Shown one piece after another: positions 40,920 through 50,557 of a stretch of 64,000 nucleotides of DNA. Each line of letters begins with the position of its first letter. The first letter of the stretch is position 1. This DNA is from Pantoea rwandensis. Its GTDB lineage: Bacteria; Pseudomonadota; Gammaproteobacteria; Enterobacterales; Enterobacteriaceae. The stretch covers positions 62,001-126,000 of the forward strand of contig NZ_MLFR01000009.1 of NCBI RefSeq assembly GCF_002095475.1. The letters run 5' to 3'. Both the position numbers and the translations under genes were made by a program. The notes under the pieces were generated by a model that was given only the letters and a program-made list of their open reading frames with translations, did no database searches and had not been told where the DNA came from.

Positions 40920-42751
40920 ATCTTCTCTATTTAACCGTATTATTTCCGCTGATTGGCTTTCTGCTATTGGCGTTTTCCCGTGGTCGCTGGTCGGAGAACC
41001 TGTCGGCTGCGGTGGGAATGGGATCGGTAGGTCTGGCGGCACTGACCACGGTGTATGCCGGCTTTGACTTCTTTAGTCATGGCCAGCAGCCCTTCACACA
41101 AGCGCTGTGGACGTGGATGCAGGTCGGTACCTTCAACATCAAAGTGAATCTGGTGCTGGATGGTTTGTCACTGACCATGCTGTCGGTGGTCACGGGCGTA
41201 GGTTTCTTCATCCACATGTTTGCCTCTTGGTACATGCGCGGTGAAGAGGGCTACTCACGCTTCTTCGCTTACACCAACCTGTTCATCGCAAGCATGGTGG
41301 TGTTGGTGTTGGCCGACAACCTGATGCTGATGTATCTCGGTTGGGAAGGTGTGGGCCTGTGCTCCTACTTGCTGATTGGTTTCTACTACAGCAATCCTGA
41401 GAACGGTAAAGCAGCGATGAAAGCCTTTATCATCACCCGTGTCGGTGATGTGTTCCTGGCTTTCGCCCTGTTCATTCTTTACAACGAACTGGGTACGCTG
41501 AACTTCCGCGAGCTGGTGGAGTTGGCTCCAGCACACTTCGCCGCTGACAACCACATGTTGCAATGGGCTACCTTGATGCTGTTGGGTGGTGCGGTCGGTA
41601 AATCTGCACAGCTGCCACTGCAGACCTGGTTGGCCGATGCGATGGCGGGCCCAACACCGGTTTCAGCACTGATCCACGCCGCCACTATGGTGACAGCGGG
41701 TGTCTACCTGATTGCACGTTCACACGGCCTGTTCCTGTTGACGCCGGAAGTGCTGCATCTGGTGGGAATTGTGGGTGCGATCACCCTGGTGTTGGCAGGC
41801 TTTGCTGCGTTGGTTCAAACCGACATCAAACGTGTGTTGGCTTACTCCACTATGAGTCAGATCGGCTACATGTTCCTCGCGCTTGGTGTGCAGGCGTGGG
41901 ACGCGGCTATTTTCCACTTAATGACTCACGCTTTCTTTAAAGCACTGCTGTTCCTTTCTTCTGGTTCGGTCATTCTGGCCTGCCACCACGAGCAGAACAT
42001 CTTCAAAATGGGCGGCCTGCGTAAGAGCATCCCATTGGTGTACACCTGCTTCCTGGTCGGCGGCGCAGCGCTGGCGGCACTGCCGCTGATCACCGCAGGT
42101 TTCTACAGTAAAGATGAAATCCTGTTTGGTGCGCTGGCGAATGGTCACATCAATCTGATGGTGGCGGGTCTGGTCGGTGCATTCCTGACCTCAATCTACA
42201 CCTTCCGCATGATCTTCATCGTGTTCCACGGCGAAGAGAAAATTCATGCGCACGCGGGCAAAGGGATTACTCACCATCTGCCACTGATTGTGCTGCTGGT
42301 ACTCTCCACCTTTATCGGTGCGATGATCACCCCACCGTTGGCGAGCGTGTTGCCACAGAACGAGTTTGGTGAAGGCGGCAAAGTGGCGCTGGAAATCACT
42401 TCAGGCGTGGTGGCTATCGTCGGTATCCTGATTGCTGCCGCACTGTGGTTGGGCAAACGCCAACTGGTCACTCGCATTGCCAACAGCGCACCGGGCCGTT
42501 TCTTCAGCACCTGGTGGTTCGCGGCATGGGGCTTCGATTGGCTGTATGACAAGGTGTTCGTTAAACCTTATCTCGGTGTTGCCTGGCTGCTGAAGCGCGA
42601 TCCGTTGAACTCACTGATGAACCTGCCTGCGCTGCTGTCGCGCATCGGTAATAAAGGTTTGGTGGTAAGCGAGAACGGCTACTTGCGCTGGTATGTGGCT
42701 TCCATGAGTGTTGGCGCCGTGGTGGTGCTGGCGCTGATGCTGGTGATCTAA
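40916..42751 (+). CDS. nuoL: NADH-quinone oxidoreductase subunit L
   Basis: A 611-residue antiporter-like subunit with about 16 helices, including the long C-terminal lateral helix. The conserved [18 protein letters not shown] and the Lys/His residues in the [18 protein letters not shown] region belong to the proton channel. It is followed by an unusually long, repeat-containing gap before nuoM. Confidence 0.97.
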   Translation: MNLLYLTVLFPLIGFLLLAFSRGRWSENLSAAVGMGSVGLAALTTVYAGFDFFSHGQQPFTQALWTWMQVGTFNIKVNLVLDGLSLTMLSVVTGVGFFIHMFASWYMRGEEGYSRFFAYTNLFIASMVVLVLADNLMLMYLGWEGVGLCSYLLIGFYYSNPENGKAAMKAFIITRVGDVFLAFALFILYNELGTLNFRELVELAPAHFAADNHMLQWATLMLLGGAVGKSAQLPLQTWLADAMAGPTPVSALIHAATMVTAGVYLIARSHGLFLLTPEVLHLVGIVGAITLVLAGFAALVQTDIKRVLAYSTMSQIGYMFLALGVQAWDAAIFHLMTHAFFKALLFLSSGSVILACHHEQNIFKMGGLRKSIPLVYTCFLVGGAALAALPLITAGFYSKDEILFGALANGHINLMVAGLVGAFLTSIYTFRMIFIVFHGEEKIHAHAGKGITHHLPLIVLLVLSTFIGAMITPPLASVLPQNEFGEGGKVALEITSGVVAIVGILIAAALWLGKRQLVTRIANSAPGRFFSTWWFAAWGFDWLYDKVFVKPYLGVAWLLKRDPLNSLMNLPALLSRIGNKGLVVSENGYLRWYVASMSVGAVVVLALMLVI

Positions 42752-42836
42752 AGATTGATGAGCGGGGTGCGAGAGAAATTAGCGCCCCAAGTAAGAATGT
42801 TAAAAATTGTCTGATGCACGAGCGTTATCGGTGCAG

Positions 42837-42915
42837 CCAGTTTTGTCCCCGCCAGCGCGCAGCAACCGGAGCGTACTTTAGTACGTGAGGATTGCGAGCA
42901 CTGTCGGGGACAAAA
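42837..42915. repeat. ERIC-related palindromic element between nuoL and nuoM
   Basis: TTTTGTCCCCG (42841-42851) and CGGGGACAAAA (42905-42915) form a perfect 11-bp inverted repeat around a core, GGAGCGTACTTTAGTACGTG, that resembles the ERIC central dyad GGAGCTTACATAAGTAAGTG. It would form a stable hairpin in the nuo message. The outer limits are uncertain. Confidence 0.65.
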
Positions 42916-42964
42916 ATGGCAAGCAAGATAGTTCGAACAGAGACGAATAATAGGGAAGTATGCC

Positions 42965-44485
42965 GTGCTATTACCTTGGCTAATAATCATACCCTTTGTT
43001 GGGGGCTTACTCTGCTGGCTAGCAGAACGCCTCGGTGCGAAAGTACCGCGCTGGATCGCCATGATCACCATGGGCCTGACGCTGGCGCTTGGCCTGCAGC
43101 TTTGGTTGCAGGGAGGCTATTCATTAACGCAGGCTGCAGGGATTCCGCAGTGGCAGTCAACCTTCTCGGTGCCATGGATTCCACGCTTTGGCATTAACTT
43201 CCATTTAGCGATCGACGGTCTTTCACTGCTGATGGTGGTGCTGACCGGTCTGCTGGGTTTAATGGCGGTACTCTGTTCCTGGAACGAGATTGAGAAATAT
43301 CAGGGCTTCTTCCACCTCAACTTGATGTGGATCCTCGGTGGTGTGATTGGCGTGTTCCTCTCCATCGATATGTTCCTGTTCTTCTTCTTCTGGGAAATGA
43401 TGCTGGTGCCGATGTACTTCCTCATCGCGCTCTGGGGTCACAAAGCCTCTGACGGTAAAACGCGTATCTCGGCGGCGACCAAATTCTTCATCTATACCCA
43501 GGCTTCTGGCTTGGTGATGTTGATTGCGATTTTGGCGCTGGTGTTCGTACACTACAACGCAACGGGCGTGTGGACTTTCAGCTACGAAGAGCTGCTGAAA
43601 ACGCCAATGTCGCATACCGTTGAATACGTTCTGATGCTCGGCTTCTTTATCGCGTTTGCGGTGAAAATGCCGGTGGTGCCATTACACGGTTGGTTGCCTG
43701 ACGCACACAGCCAGGCGCCAACCGCCGGTTCGGTTGACTTAGCAGGTATCTTGCTGAAAACCGCGGCTTACGGTTTGTTGCGTTTCAGCTTACCGCTGTT
43801 CCCGAACGCCTCGGCTGAGTTTGCACCGATTGCGATGTGGCTGGGTATCCTGGGTATCTTCTACGGTGCCTGGATGGCCTTCTCGCAAACCGACATCAAA
43901 CGTCTGATTGCCTATACCTCTGTTTCGCACATGGGCTTCGTGTTGATTGCCATCTACACCGGCAGCCAGCTGGCGTTCCAGGGCGCGGTCATTCAGATGA
44001 TTGCGCACGGCTTGTCTGCCGCGGCACTGTTTATCTTGTGTGGCCAGCTGTATGAGCGCCTGCACACGCGTGACCTGCGTCAGATGGGCGGTTTATGGGG
44101 ACGTATCAAATGGATTCCAGGCCTGTCACTGTTCTTCGCCGTCGCCAACTTGGGTATGCCGGGCACCGGTAACTTTGTCGGTGAATTCATGATTCTGACC
44201 GGCAGTTTCCAGGTCGTTCCGGTGATCATCGTGATTGCGACCTTTGGCTTGGTGTTCGCCTCGGTGTACTCGCTGATTATGATGCAGCGTGCTTACTACG
44301 GTGAAGCGAAATCCAAAGATCCGCTGCCGGGCATGTCACCGCGTGAATTCATGACCATTGGTGTACTGGTGGTGCTGCTGGTTCTGCTGGGTATTTATCC
44401 TCAGCCGATCCTCGACACATCCCATGCTGCGATGAGTAATATTCAGCAGTGGTTTACCGCTTCAATTTCAACTACAAGGCCGTAA
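42965..44485 (+). CDS. nuoM: NADH-quinone oxidoreductase subunit M
   Basis: A 506-residue antiporter-like subunit with 14 helices (E. coli 509). FFFFFWEMMLVPMYFLIALWGH contains the essential Glu of TM5; AVKMPVVPLHGWLPDAHSQAPT contains the essential Lys. It starts with GTG (MLLPWLIIIPF), preceded by AGGGAAG. The 213-bp gap upstream makes it the least tightly coupled gene of the operon. Confidence 0.97.
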   Translation: MLLPWLIIIPFVGGLLCWLAERLGAKVPRWIAMITMGLTLALGLQLWLQGGYSLTQAAGIPQWQSTFSVPWIPRFGINFHLAIDGLSLLMVVLTGLLGLMAVLCSWNEIEKYQGFFHLNLMWILGGVIGVFLSIDMFLFFFFWEMMLVPMYFLIALWGHKASDGKTRISAATKFFIYTQASGLVMLIAILALVFVHYNATGVWTFSYEELLKTPMSHTVEYVLMLGFFIAFAVKMPVVPLHGWLPDAHSQAPTAGSVDLAGILLKTAAYGLLRFSLPLFPNASAEFAPIAMWLGILGIFYGAWMAFSQTDIKRLIAYTSVSHMGFVLIAIYTGSQLAFQGAVIQMIAHGLSAAALFILCGQLYERLHTRDLRQMGGLWGRIKWIPGLSLFFAVANLGMPGTGNFVGEFMILTGSFQVVPVIIVIATFGLVFASVYSLIMMQRAYYGEAKSKDPLPGMSPREFMTIGVLVVLLVLLGIYPQPILDTSHAAMSNIQQWFTASISTTRP

Positions 44486-44491
44486 TTCGCC

Positions 44492-45955
44492 ATGACAATA
44501 ACTCCTCAACATCTGATCGCATTGCTACCGCTGTTGATCGTCGGATTGACGGTGGTGGTGGTGATGCTGTCCATTGCGTGGCGACGCAACCACTTTGTTA
44601 ATGCCACGCTGACCGTGATTGGGCTTAACCTGGCACTGTTTTCACTGTGGTTTGTCGGCCACGTAGGCGCCATGGATGTCACGCCGCTGCTGCGCGTTGA
44701 CGGCTACTCGATGTTCTATACCGCGCTGGTGCTGCTGGCCAGCCTCGCAACCTGTACTTTTGCTTATCCTTGGCTGGCCGGTTTCCCGGACAACAAAGAT
44801 GAGTTCTATCTGCTGGTGCTGATTGCGGCTCTGGGTGGCATCGTACTGGCGAGCGCCAACCATCTGGCGGCGCTGTTTATCGGTATTGAACTGCTGTCAC
44901 TGCCGCTTTTTGGTCTTATCGGTTACGCCTTCCGTCAGAAACGTTCGCTGGAAGCGGCGCTGAAATACATGATCTTGTCAGCGGCGGCCTCATCGTTCCT
45001 GATTTTCGGTATTGCACTGATTTATGCCGATTCGGGCAGCCTGAGCTTCGTACAGTTAGGTAAGAGCCTGAATGACAGCATGATGCAGCAACCGCTGCTG
45101 CTGGTCGGCTTAGGCATGATGATTATCGGCCTCGGCTTTAAGCTGTCACTGGTTCCGTTCCACCTGTGGACACCAGACGTTTATCAGGGGGCGCCAGCGC
45201 CGGTTTCGACCTTCCTGGCCACCGCCAGCAAAATCGCCATCTTTGGCGTGGTGATGCGTTTGTTCCTGTATGCGCCAGTGACCGACAGCGAAGCCGTGCG
45301 TACCGTGCTCGGTATCATCGCCTTCGTGTCGATTCTGTTCGGTAACCTGATGGCGATTTCGCAGAGCAACATCAAACGTCTGCTCGGTTACTCGTCGATC
45401 GCGCACCTTGGCTATTTGCTGGTGTCGTTGATTGCGGTGAAAACCCATCAACTGTCGCTGGAAACTGCCGGTGTTTACCTGGCCGGTTACCTGTTCAGCA
45501 GTCTCGGCGCGTTCGGTGTGGTCAGCTTGATGTCCAGCCCGTACCGTGGTCCAGATGCTGATACGCTGTACTCTTATCGTGGTCTGTTCTGGCACCGTCC
45601 GATTCTGTCAGCGGTGATGACCGTGATGATGCTGTCACTGGCCGGTATTCCGATGACCCTGGGCTTCATTGGTAAGTTCTATGTGATCGCTTCCGGTGTG
45701 AATGCACATCTGTGGTGGCTGACTGCAGCGGTGGTTGCCGGTAGTGCGATTGGTCTTTACTACTACCTGCGCGTTACGGTGAGCCTGTACCTCAGCCCGC
45801 CTGAGATGCACACCCGTGACCGTGATACGCCAGCCAACTGGGCGTTCACCGCTGGTGGTGTGGTGGTGCTGATTTCCGCGATACTGGTGCTGCTGCTTGG
45901 TGTGTATCCGCAGCCACTCATCACGCTGGTGCAGATGGCTCAGCCGCTGATGTAA
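44492..45955 (+). CDS. nuoN: NADH-quinone oxidoreductase subunit N
   Basis: A 487-residue antiporter-like subunit (E. coli 485) with 14 helices. [17 protein letters not shown] contains the TM5 Glu; [23 protein letters not shown] contains the channel Lys. It is the last gene of nuo, 6 bp after nuoM. An inserted element with a terminator begins 33 bp after the stop. Confidence 0.97.
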   Translation: MTITPQHLIALLPLLIVGLTVVVVMLSIAWRRNHFVNATLTVIGLNLALFSLWFVGHVGAMDVTPLLRVDGYSMFYTALVLLASLATCTFAYPWLAGFPDNKDEFYLLVLIAALGGIVLASANHLAALFIGIELLSLPLFGLIGYAFRQKRSLEAALKYMILSAAASSFLIFGIALIYADSGSLSFVQLGKSLNDSMMQQPLLLVGLGMMIIGLGFKLSLVPFHLWTPDVYQGAPAPVSTFLATASKIAIFGVVMRLFLYAPVTDSEAVRTVLGIIAFVSILFGNLMAISQSNIKRLLGYSSIAHLGYLLVSLIAVKTHQLSLETAGVYLAGYLFSSLGAFGVVSLMSSPYRGPDADTLYSYRGLFWHRPILSAVMTVMMLSLAGIPMTLGFIGKFYVIASGVNAHLWWLTAAVVAGSAIGLYYYLRVTVSLYLSPPEMHTRDRDTPANWAFTAGGVVVLISAILVLLLGVYPQPLITLVQMAQPLM

Positions 45956-46019
45956 GTTCAGATAATATAAAAATCAGGCCCCCGGGCCTAATACTCGTCA
46001 GTTAAGGTCATATTTGTAC

Positions 46020-46051
46020 AAGCTGTCACTGTTAAAAGTGGCAGCTTTTTT
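46020..46051 (+). terminator. Strong rho-independent terminator inside the element, after nuoN
   Basis: AAGCTGTCACT/AGTGGCAGCTT, an 11-bp stem with one G-U pair and a 6-nt loop, is followed by TTTT. It lies 65 bp after nuoN and would end the nuo transcript. Confidence 0.88.
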
Positions 46052-46079
46052 CGTTTGGGTGAGAATGCCAGAGTGCGTG

Positions 46080-46278
46080 CCAGAGCACCTCTGCTGCTGC
46101 CGGGCCGTCCTCGCGCCGCTTCGCGGTGCCTTCGACTTCCACGTCGTGCAGACGGACCGTTCGGGTAAGGCCGTCTAGGCCAACCCGAACTGCCAGTCGC
46201 ATCCCTGCGCCTGGCTCCTGGCCCAACGTAAAAGCCTCAGCGCTGTGGATAGCCCTTGCAGCAGCAGAGGCGCTCTGG
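46080..46278 (+). ncRNA. Structured unit 1 of the element (RNA-like, multi-hairpin)
   Basis: Outer 21-bp arms (46080-46100 with 46258-46278, one mismatch) close a segment with small hairpins CCGC-TTC-GCGG and CGTC-GTGCA-GACG, a strong hairpin GTTCGGGT/ACCCGAAC (46159-46190) and GCCAG/CTGGC (46192-46215). A 53-nt core at 46107-46159 recurs inverted at 46441-46493 in unit 2. Whether it is transcribed is unknown. Confidence 0.4.
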
Positions 46279-46329
46279 CCTCCACCATCGTGCCCTTTTT
46301 CACAACACGCACTGAAGTTTCAGAGCAGG

Positions 46330-46516
46330 CTGGGGCCGTTCAGGGGCGCGCAATCCGCAGCGCTGAACAGAATGAGTATGCCAGGAGAGCCCGCAGGACG
46401 CGGGTGAAAGGCGGGGCGGCACACGATGTGCCATCCCCGCCGGTCCGTCAGGCAGACGAATGAAGTGAAGGTACCGCGCAGCGGCGCGAGGACCGCCAGC
46501 CCCTGAACGGCCCCAG
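46330..46516 (-). ncRNA. Structured unit 2 of the element, convergent with unit 1
   Basis: Perfect 18-bp outer arms CTGGGGCCGTTCAGGGGC (46330-46347) and its complement (46499-46516) enclose, read on the minus strand, the same core as unit 1, then a strong hairpin (46411-46440, GCGGGG/CCCCGC with GGCAC/GTGCC) and a second (46390-46404, CCCGC/GCGGG). Arm-core-hairpin-hairpin-arm is the same order as in unit 1, with different arm sequences. Confidence 0.4.
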
Positions 46517-46553
46517 ACTGCGTTATCACCCGCCGCATAACTGACGAGCATTA

Positions 46554-46576
46554 GGCCCCCGGGCCGGATTTTTTTT
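46554..46576 (+). terminator. Terminator remnant at the right edge of the element
   Basis: GGCCC-CC-GGGCC followed by GGATTTTTTTT. The same palindrome without the T-run lies at 45977-45988, left of the element. It looks like the original nuoN terminator whose T-run was separated from nuoN. Confidence 0.6.
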
Positions 46577-46646
46577 GCCTAAAATCTGACAATCTCCAAG
46601 CGCGTTGCTAATTTTTAAGCAGTGTTTCCCCATGTACTGAGGCAAT

Positions 46647-47993
46647 GTGATCAAGCTGATCTTCCTGCTGACCGGAGCGCAGGTGCTGCGCCAACGTTGG
46701 TACCTCTTTGCTCTGCTCGGTGTCGCGTTGCTCCTCCTCTCCGCCGCCATGTTATATGACATTGGCAGTGACGGTTTATTGTCTGTGCCGCTGGATGTGT
46801 TGGCGATCTTCTTTATTGTGGAAGGGGCGGTGCAGTTATTTTTGGCGATCAGTAAGGAGCTGCGCATTGAGTGGTTAACGCTCCTGAAAGCCGTTGGGTT
46901 TCTGTTCGTCGCTTTCCTGATTTTTAATATTCCCGGTGACAACAATGATGTCTCAGCCGCATTGTTTGGCATCATGTTTCTTATCGACGGTATTTTTCGT
47001 ATTGCTGCATCTTGGGTACTGCGTGGTGTGCGCTGGCGTAAGCAGTGTTTTACCGGTGTGATTGAAGTGGTACTGAGTATTTTGATTATCAGTAATTGGC
47101 CGTTTCATCATCATATTGCGGTGCCGCTGTGTTTTGCGTTGCTGTTACTGAGTATCGGTACACATTTACTATTAATGGCGCGGCAAGCTCATTTGCTCAC
47201 CGAAGACAGTACGGTGACAGCGTTGCCAGTGTTCAAAGCCGGCGGGCTACGCCGCTGGCACAGCAGTCATTATTCACATCCTCCCTTTCCAGAAGGTAAT
47301 GCCAGCGAGCCCTTAATCGTGTGCATCTGGACACCGGTGGGATCGCGTGAAGTGCGTGAACGTTACCGCCTGATTGATCGCTACATCGCGGCGGTTGACG
47401 TTCACGGTGTTATCTCCACCGGGCATGCGGCTCTTGAAGCGGGTCCAGATCTCTATATCAGTCACTATCCGCTGGATGATATTGCACGTGATAGCGGCAG
47501 TTTTCGTTCGGTACTGCGCGCAGGTGAACACAATGATATGGCTGGCCGATTTTTACCCTCCCTGGCGAGTGAAGTGGCAACCTGGTGTTCGCCAGACAAA
47601 CAGATTCTGTTTCCTCGTTACAACCGCGTGGCATTAGAGAATTACTGGGCAAGTTACCGTGCAGACAGCACCTATAATCTCACGGCGCGCAACTGCTCAT
47701 CCAGCATGATTCAGGCATTAGATGTATCGGTAGAAGGGATTCTGGCGCAACAGCCTTATGCTGGCGTGAAGCTATTTATTGACCCCAACTTCTGGCTATT
47801 AGGCGTGGTACGCGGTCGCGCCGAGGAGATGACCTGGACGCCCGGCTTGGCGCTGGATTATGTACAGTTGCTCAAACGGGTGATTGAACCGCAAGCCCAT
47901 CAACTCTGGCCGCTTAAGCTGTGGTATGGGCTGCGGCTACGAATTCTTTTACGACGAGACAAGCGGAAACCTTCGCGTAGCGTGGTGGACTAA
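46647..47993 (+). CDS. HdeD-like membrane protein with C-terminal putative permuted papain-fold domain
   Basis: A 448-residue protein. Residues 1-180 contain about six hydrophobic helices and resemble the HdeD/DUF308 acid-resistance membrane family (DVLAIFFIVEGAVQLFLAI, GIMFLIDGIFRIAASWVLRG). Residues 220-415 are soluble; STGHAALEAG (His260), YISHYP (His273) and TARNCSSSMIQAL (Cys350) give the His-before-Cys order of circularly permuted NlpC/P60- or LRAT-like thiol amidases. A catalytic role is inference. It starts with GTG 46647 after GAGG. It lies between the nuoN-distal element and elaA, where E. coli has other genes. Confidence 0.75.
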   Translation: MIKLIFLLTGAQVLRQRWYLFALLGVALLLLSAAMLYDIGSDGLLSVPLDVLAIFFIVEGAVQLFLAISKELRIEWLTLLKAVGFLFVAFLIFNIPGDNNDVSAALFGIMFLIDGIFRIAASWVLRGVRWRKQCFTGVIEVVLSILIISNWPFHHHIAVPLCFALLLLSIGTHLLLMARQAHLLTEDSTVTALPVFKAGGLRRWHSSHYSHPPFPEGNASEPLIVCIWTPVGSREVRERYRLIDRYIAAVDVHGVISTGHAALEAGPDLYISHYPLDDIARDSGSFRSVLRAGEHNDMAGRFLPSLASEVATWCSPDKQILFPRYNRVALENYWASYRADSTYNLTARNCSSSMIQALDVSVEGILAQQPYAGVKLFIDPNFWLLGVVRGRAEEMTWTPGLALDYVQLLKRVIEPQAHQLWPLKLWYGLRLRILLRRDKRKPSRSVVD

Positions 47994-48121
47994 TCCTGCA
48001 TGCGAAGTTCATCACATTCCCTCTGCTGACACCGTTGACGGTGCTGCTCTGCACTGCGTTAAACCTCTTCGCTGTGTTACGCTGGCAGGATTCACTTTTT
48101 TCGCTCAGACAAGGAAGCATC

Positions 48122-48580
48122 ATGGATATTCAAATGCAGTGGCTTGATTGCCATCACAGAGAACTCAGCCCTCAGCAGTTGTATGCCTTGCTGGCGCTAC
48201 GTAATCACGTATTTATCGTGGAACAAAAATGCCCCTATCAGGATGTTGATGGTCAGGATTTGAAAGCTGAAAATCGCCACATTATGGGATTTCTTGATGG
48301 CAAATTACTGGCTTATGCGCGCGTGCTCACCCCTTCGCTGGAAACCGCGCCGGTACTGATTGGCCGCGTTATCGTCTCGGAAGAGGCGCGAGGGCTGAAG
48401 TTGGGTTATCGGCTGATGGAAAAAGCGCTAGAGAGTTGTGACAACCACTGGCCGCAACGGGTCATTTATCTCTCCGCGCAGGCACATCTGGAAGGTTTTT
48501 ACGGCCGTCTGGGTTTCAACGCAGTGGGCGAAGTTTATCTGGAAGACAACATTCCACACATCGGTATGCAGAAAATATAA
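48122..48580 (+). CDS. elaA: GNAT-family N-acetyltransferase ElaA
   Basis: A 152-residue GNAT protein closely matching E. coli ElaA (153): NHVFIVEQKCPYQDVDGQDL, LIGRVIVSEEARGLKLGYRLM (acetyl-CoA-binding region with a RGxxxG-like motif) and AQAHLEGFYGRLGF. The substrate is unknown. ATG 48122 gives the conserved start; the open frame extends 29 codons upstream over the gap after the HdeD-like gene. It converges on opgD. Confidence 0.93.
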   Translation: MDIQMQWLDCHHRELSPQQLYALLALRNHVFIVEQKCPYQDVDGQDLKAENRHIMGFLDGKLLAYARVLTPSLETAPVLIGRVIVSEEARGLKLGYRLMEKALESCDNHWPQRVIYLSAQAHLEGFYGRLGFNAVGEVYLEDNIPHIGMQKI

Positions 48581-48602
48581 CGGCGAGGATAGCTCCTCGC
48601 CG
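48580..48602. terminator. Hairpin between convergent elaA and opgD
   Basis: CGGCGAGGA-TAGC-TCCTCGCCG is a perfect 9-bp stem abutting the elaA stop and 7 bp from the opgD stop. It lacks T-runs on both sides, so termination efficiency is uncertain. Confidence 0.5.
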
Positions 48603-48608
48603 TGATGG

Positions 48609-50267
48609 TTAGCCCGGCGTCATTTGCCGGTCATCAGTGTATTTCCGCTGATCCGGCGGTGGTGGGAAATACTGATACAGCCAGGTCTCACTTAAGGTCT
48701 CATCTTTGGTACGCAGGAACAGGCGCATATCCACCGGTTTGGTGGAGTCACTGTTTGGATACCAGTCAAACAGAATACGGTAACCGTTTATCGGTTCGAC
48801 ATAGAGAATCTCAACCTGTTTGATGGTGCCTGAATTCACCGTAATAACTGGTTCAATACCTTTCGGTGCAGCCGCTTTCAGGTCGCCACCCACGAAGTCA
48901 ATCGCAAAGCGACGGCTCCACTGATCCGGGAAGTGCTCGCCCGGTGCCCAACCTTCCGGGAATCCACCAATACCGGTGCGCGTTGCATCCACGCGCGCCA
49001 GACCGCTGCGCACGGGCGGCAGCTGGCTCCAGTAGAGTTTGTACTGGAAGTTAAATTCACTGCCTGCTTTAACCGGCTCGGTTGGCTGCCAGAAGCACAC
49101 CACGTTATCCAAGGTTTCGCCCGTTGTAGGGATCTCCATCAGGTTGATGGCGCCTTTGCCCCATTTGCCAATCGGCTCCACCCACAAGCTTGGGCGTTTG
49201 TCGTACCAGCCAATCACATCTTGATAATCCTTAAAGTCGTGATTGAGCTGCAGCAAGCCGAAACCACGCGGGTTTTCATCTTCATAAGCGTTGAACTGCA
49301 AGCGCTGCGGGTTATTGAGCGGGCGCGCAATCCATTCGCCTTTACCGGTCCACATCGCCAGACGATCGGAGTCATGGATTTGTGGATGGTAGGTATTGCA
49401 CATGCGACGTTCATTGGTGCCGCAGCTGAACATACTGGTCATCGGCGCGATACCGAGCTGGCGAATTTCGTTGCGTGCAAACAGGTGGTTTTCCACTTCC
49501 ATCACTACGCGCTTCTCTTCGCAGTGGATGGTGAACTTATATGCACCGGTGAGGCTGGCGCCGTCCAGCAGCGCATAGACCACAAAGGTGGTGTCATCCG
49601 CTTTCGGTGTTTCGAACCAGAAGGCGGTGAAGTCCGGAAACTCTTCGTGGCCGTTGCTGAAGGTATTTACCGCCACACCACGTGCTGACAGGCCGTACTG
49701 GAAGGTTTCATCCACTGCGCGGAAATAGCTTGCGCCCAAGAACGAGACGATGTCGCGGCGCGCCAGTTCAGGCTTTTTAAACGCACGGAAACCAGCAAAG
49801 CCCAAATCGGTTTTGCCGACCAGCTGCTGGGTATCAACGTTGGCGTTGTGATAGTTAAACAGTTCCGGGCGGAAGTGGATTTCGCGCGCTTCGCGGCTGG
49901 TGGCATCCACTGAGAACATGCGGATACGGCGTTTGAAGCCCATCCCCACGTGGAAGAACTGCACATCCAATTCGCGATCGGGAATGTTGTTCCACAGCGA
50001 ATGGTTGGCGTCGTACTGAATTTCGTTATAGGCCTGCGGTGTCAGATTGGCCAATGTATCGGGCAGGGGGCCGGGTGCGCCGCCCCAGGGCTGTTTCGCC
50101 AGCGCGGAAGCTTTCTTTTTCAGTGAGTCGAAATCGAAGCGAACCGCGGTACCGTCGGCAATACCATCATCGGCCCAGGCGGACTGTGCAAACAGCGAGG
50201 AGAGCCCGGTCATGCCGCTAACGGCAGAGAGGGCCATGGACGCTTTCATAAATTTTCTACGATTCAT
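48609..50267 (-). CDS. opgD: Osmoregulated periplasmic glucan protein OpgD
   Basis: A 552-residue periplasmic protein (E. coli OpgD/MdoD 551). The N-terminus [18 protein letters not shown] is a twin-arginine signal, followed by a cleavage region around AWA. The body matches OpgD throughout ([49 protein letters not shown]). It shapes the beta-glucan backbone of osmoregulated periplasmic glucans; the OpgG/D family is now regarded as beta-1,2-glucan hydrolases. It is a single gene, divergent from elaB. Confidence 0.96.
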   Translation of the reverse strand: MNRRKFMKASMALSAVSGMTGLSSLFAQSAWADDGIADGTAVRFDFDSLKKKASALAKQPWGGAPGPLPDTLANLTPQAYNEIQYDANHSLWNNIPDRELDVQFFHVGMGFKRRIRMFSVDATSREAREIHFRPELFNYHNANVDTQQLVGKTDLGFAGFRAFKKPELARRDIVSFLGASYFRAVDETFQYGLSARGVAVNTFSNGHEEFPDFTAFWFETPKADDTTFVVYALLDGASLTGAYKFTIHCEEKRVVMEVENHLFARNEIRQLGIAPMTSMFSCGTNERRMCNTYHPQIHDSDRLAMWTGKGEWIARPLNNPQRLQFNAYEDENPRGFGLLQLNHDFKDYQDVIGWYDKRPSLWVEPIGKWGKGAINLMEIPTTGETLDNVVCFWQPTEPVKAGSEFNFQYKLYWSQLPPVRSGLARVDATRTGIGGFPEGWAPGEHFPDQWSRRFAIDFVGGDLKAAAPKGIEPVITVNSGTIKQVEILYVEPINGYRILFDWYPNSDSTKPVDMRLFLRTKDETLSETWLYQYFPPPPDQRKYTDDRQMTPG

Positions 50268-50557
50268 GCCGGAAATCTAATCCTTAGCTGCTCTGGTGTG
50301 TTGAGACTGTGTAAGACGCTTTGCGTCAGGCTACAGGGGGTTACGACAGTCGCGAAATTAAAAAATTCAGTCTGACAAAAATTTATCAGATTAATCAAAT
50401 AAGCGAAGCAGATTTAGCGCGACAACAGCGTGGATTACGCAACTTTGCATTGAGTCGGGCAAAACCCAGCGTAATCCTAATCATGGGTACACAGCAAATA
50501 TCGAATTAATGACTATAGTTAAACAACGATAAGTGACGAGCATGGAGGAAGTATAAC
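50268..50557. other. opgD-elaB divergent promoter region
   Basis: 290 bp without a gene. A small hairpin GACGC-TTT-GCGTC lies at about 50310-50322 in the opgD leader; the rest is AT-rich. No operator was recognised. Confidence 0.4.

Larger units (their letters stand above)
45989..46553. mobile_element. Putative non-autonomous (MITE-like) element downstream of nuoN
   Basis: About 565 bp bounded by 16-bp terminal inverted repeats with one mismatch: TAATACTCGTCAGTTA at 45989-46004 and TAACTGACGAGCATTA at 46538-46553. It is flanked by an exact direct repeat AGGCCCCCGGGCC (45976-45988 and 46553-46565, the A shared with the right end). No convincing protein frame lies inside. The outer sequences together reconstruct a hairpin followed by nine T, so the element seems to have inserted into the original nuoN terminator. 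Direct repeat plus inverted ends is what transposition leaves. The flanking repeat is itself nearly palindromic, so terminal-repeat and target-duplication sequence cannot be fully separated. Confidence 0.55.

Noticed and set aside
46126-46463. Two 72-93-codon frames inside the nuoN-distal element
   Set aside because: They run across the inverted-repeat arms and hairpins, lack ribosome sites and resemble no protein; the structure explains the sequence better.
48933-49688. 251-codon plus-strand frame over opgD
   Set aside because: opgD on the minus strand is certain over its full length; the frame has shadow composition.
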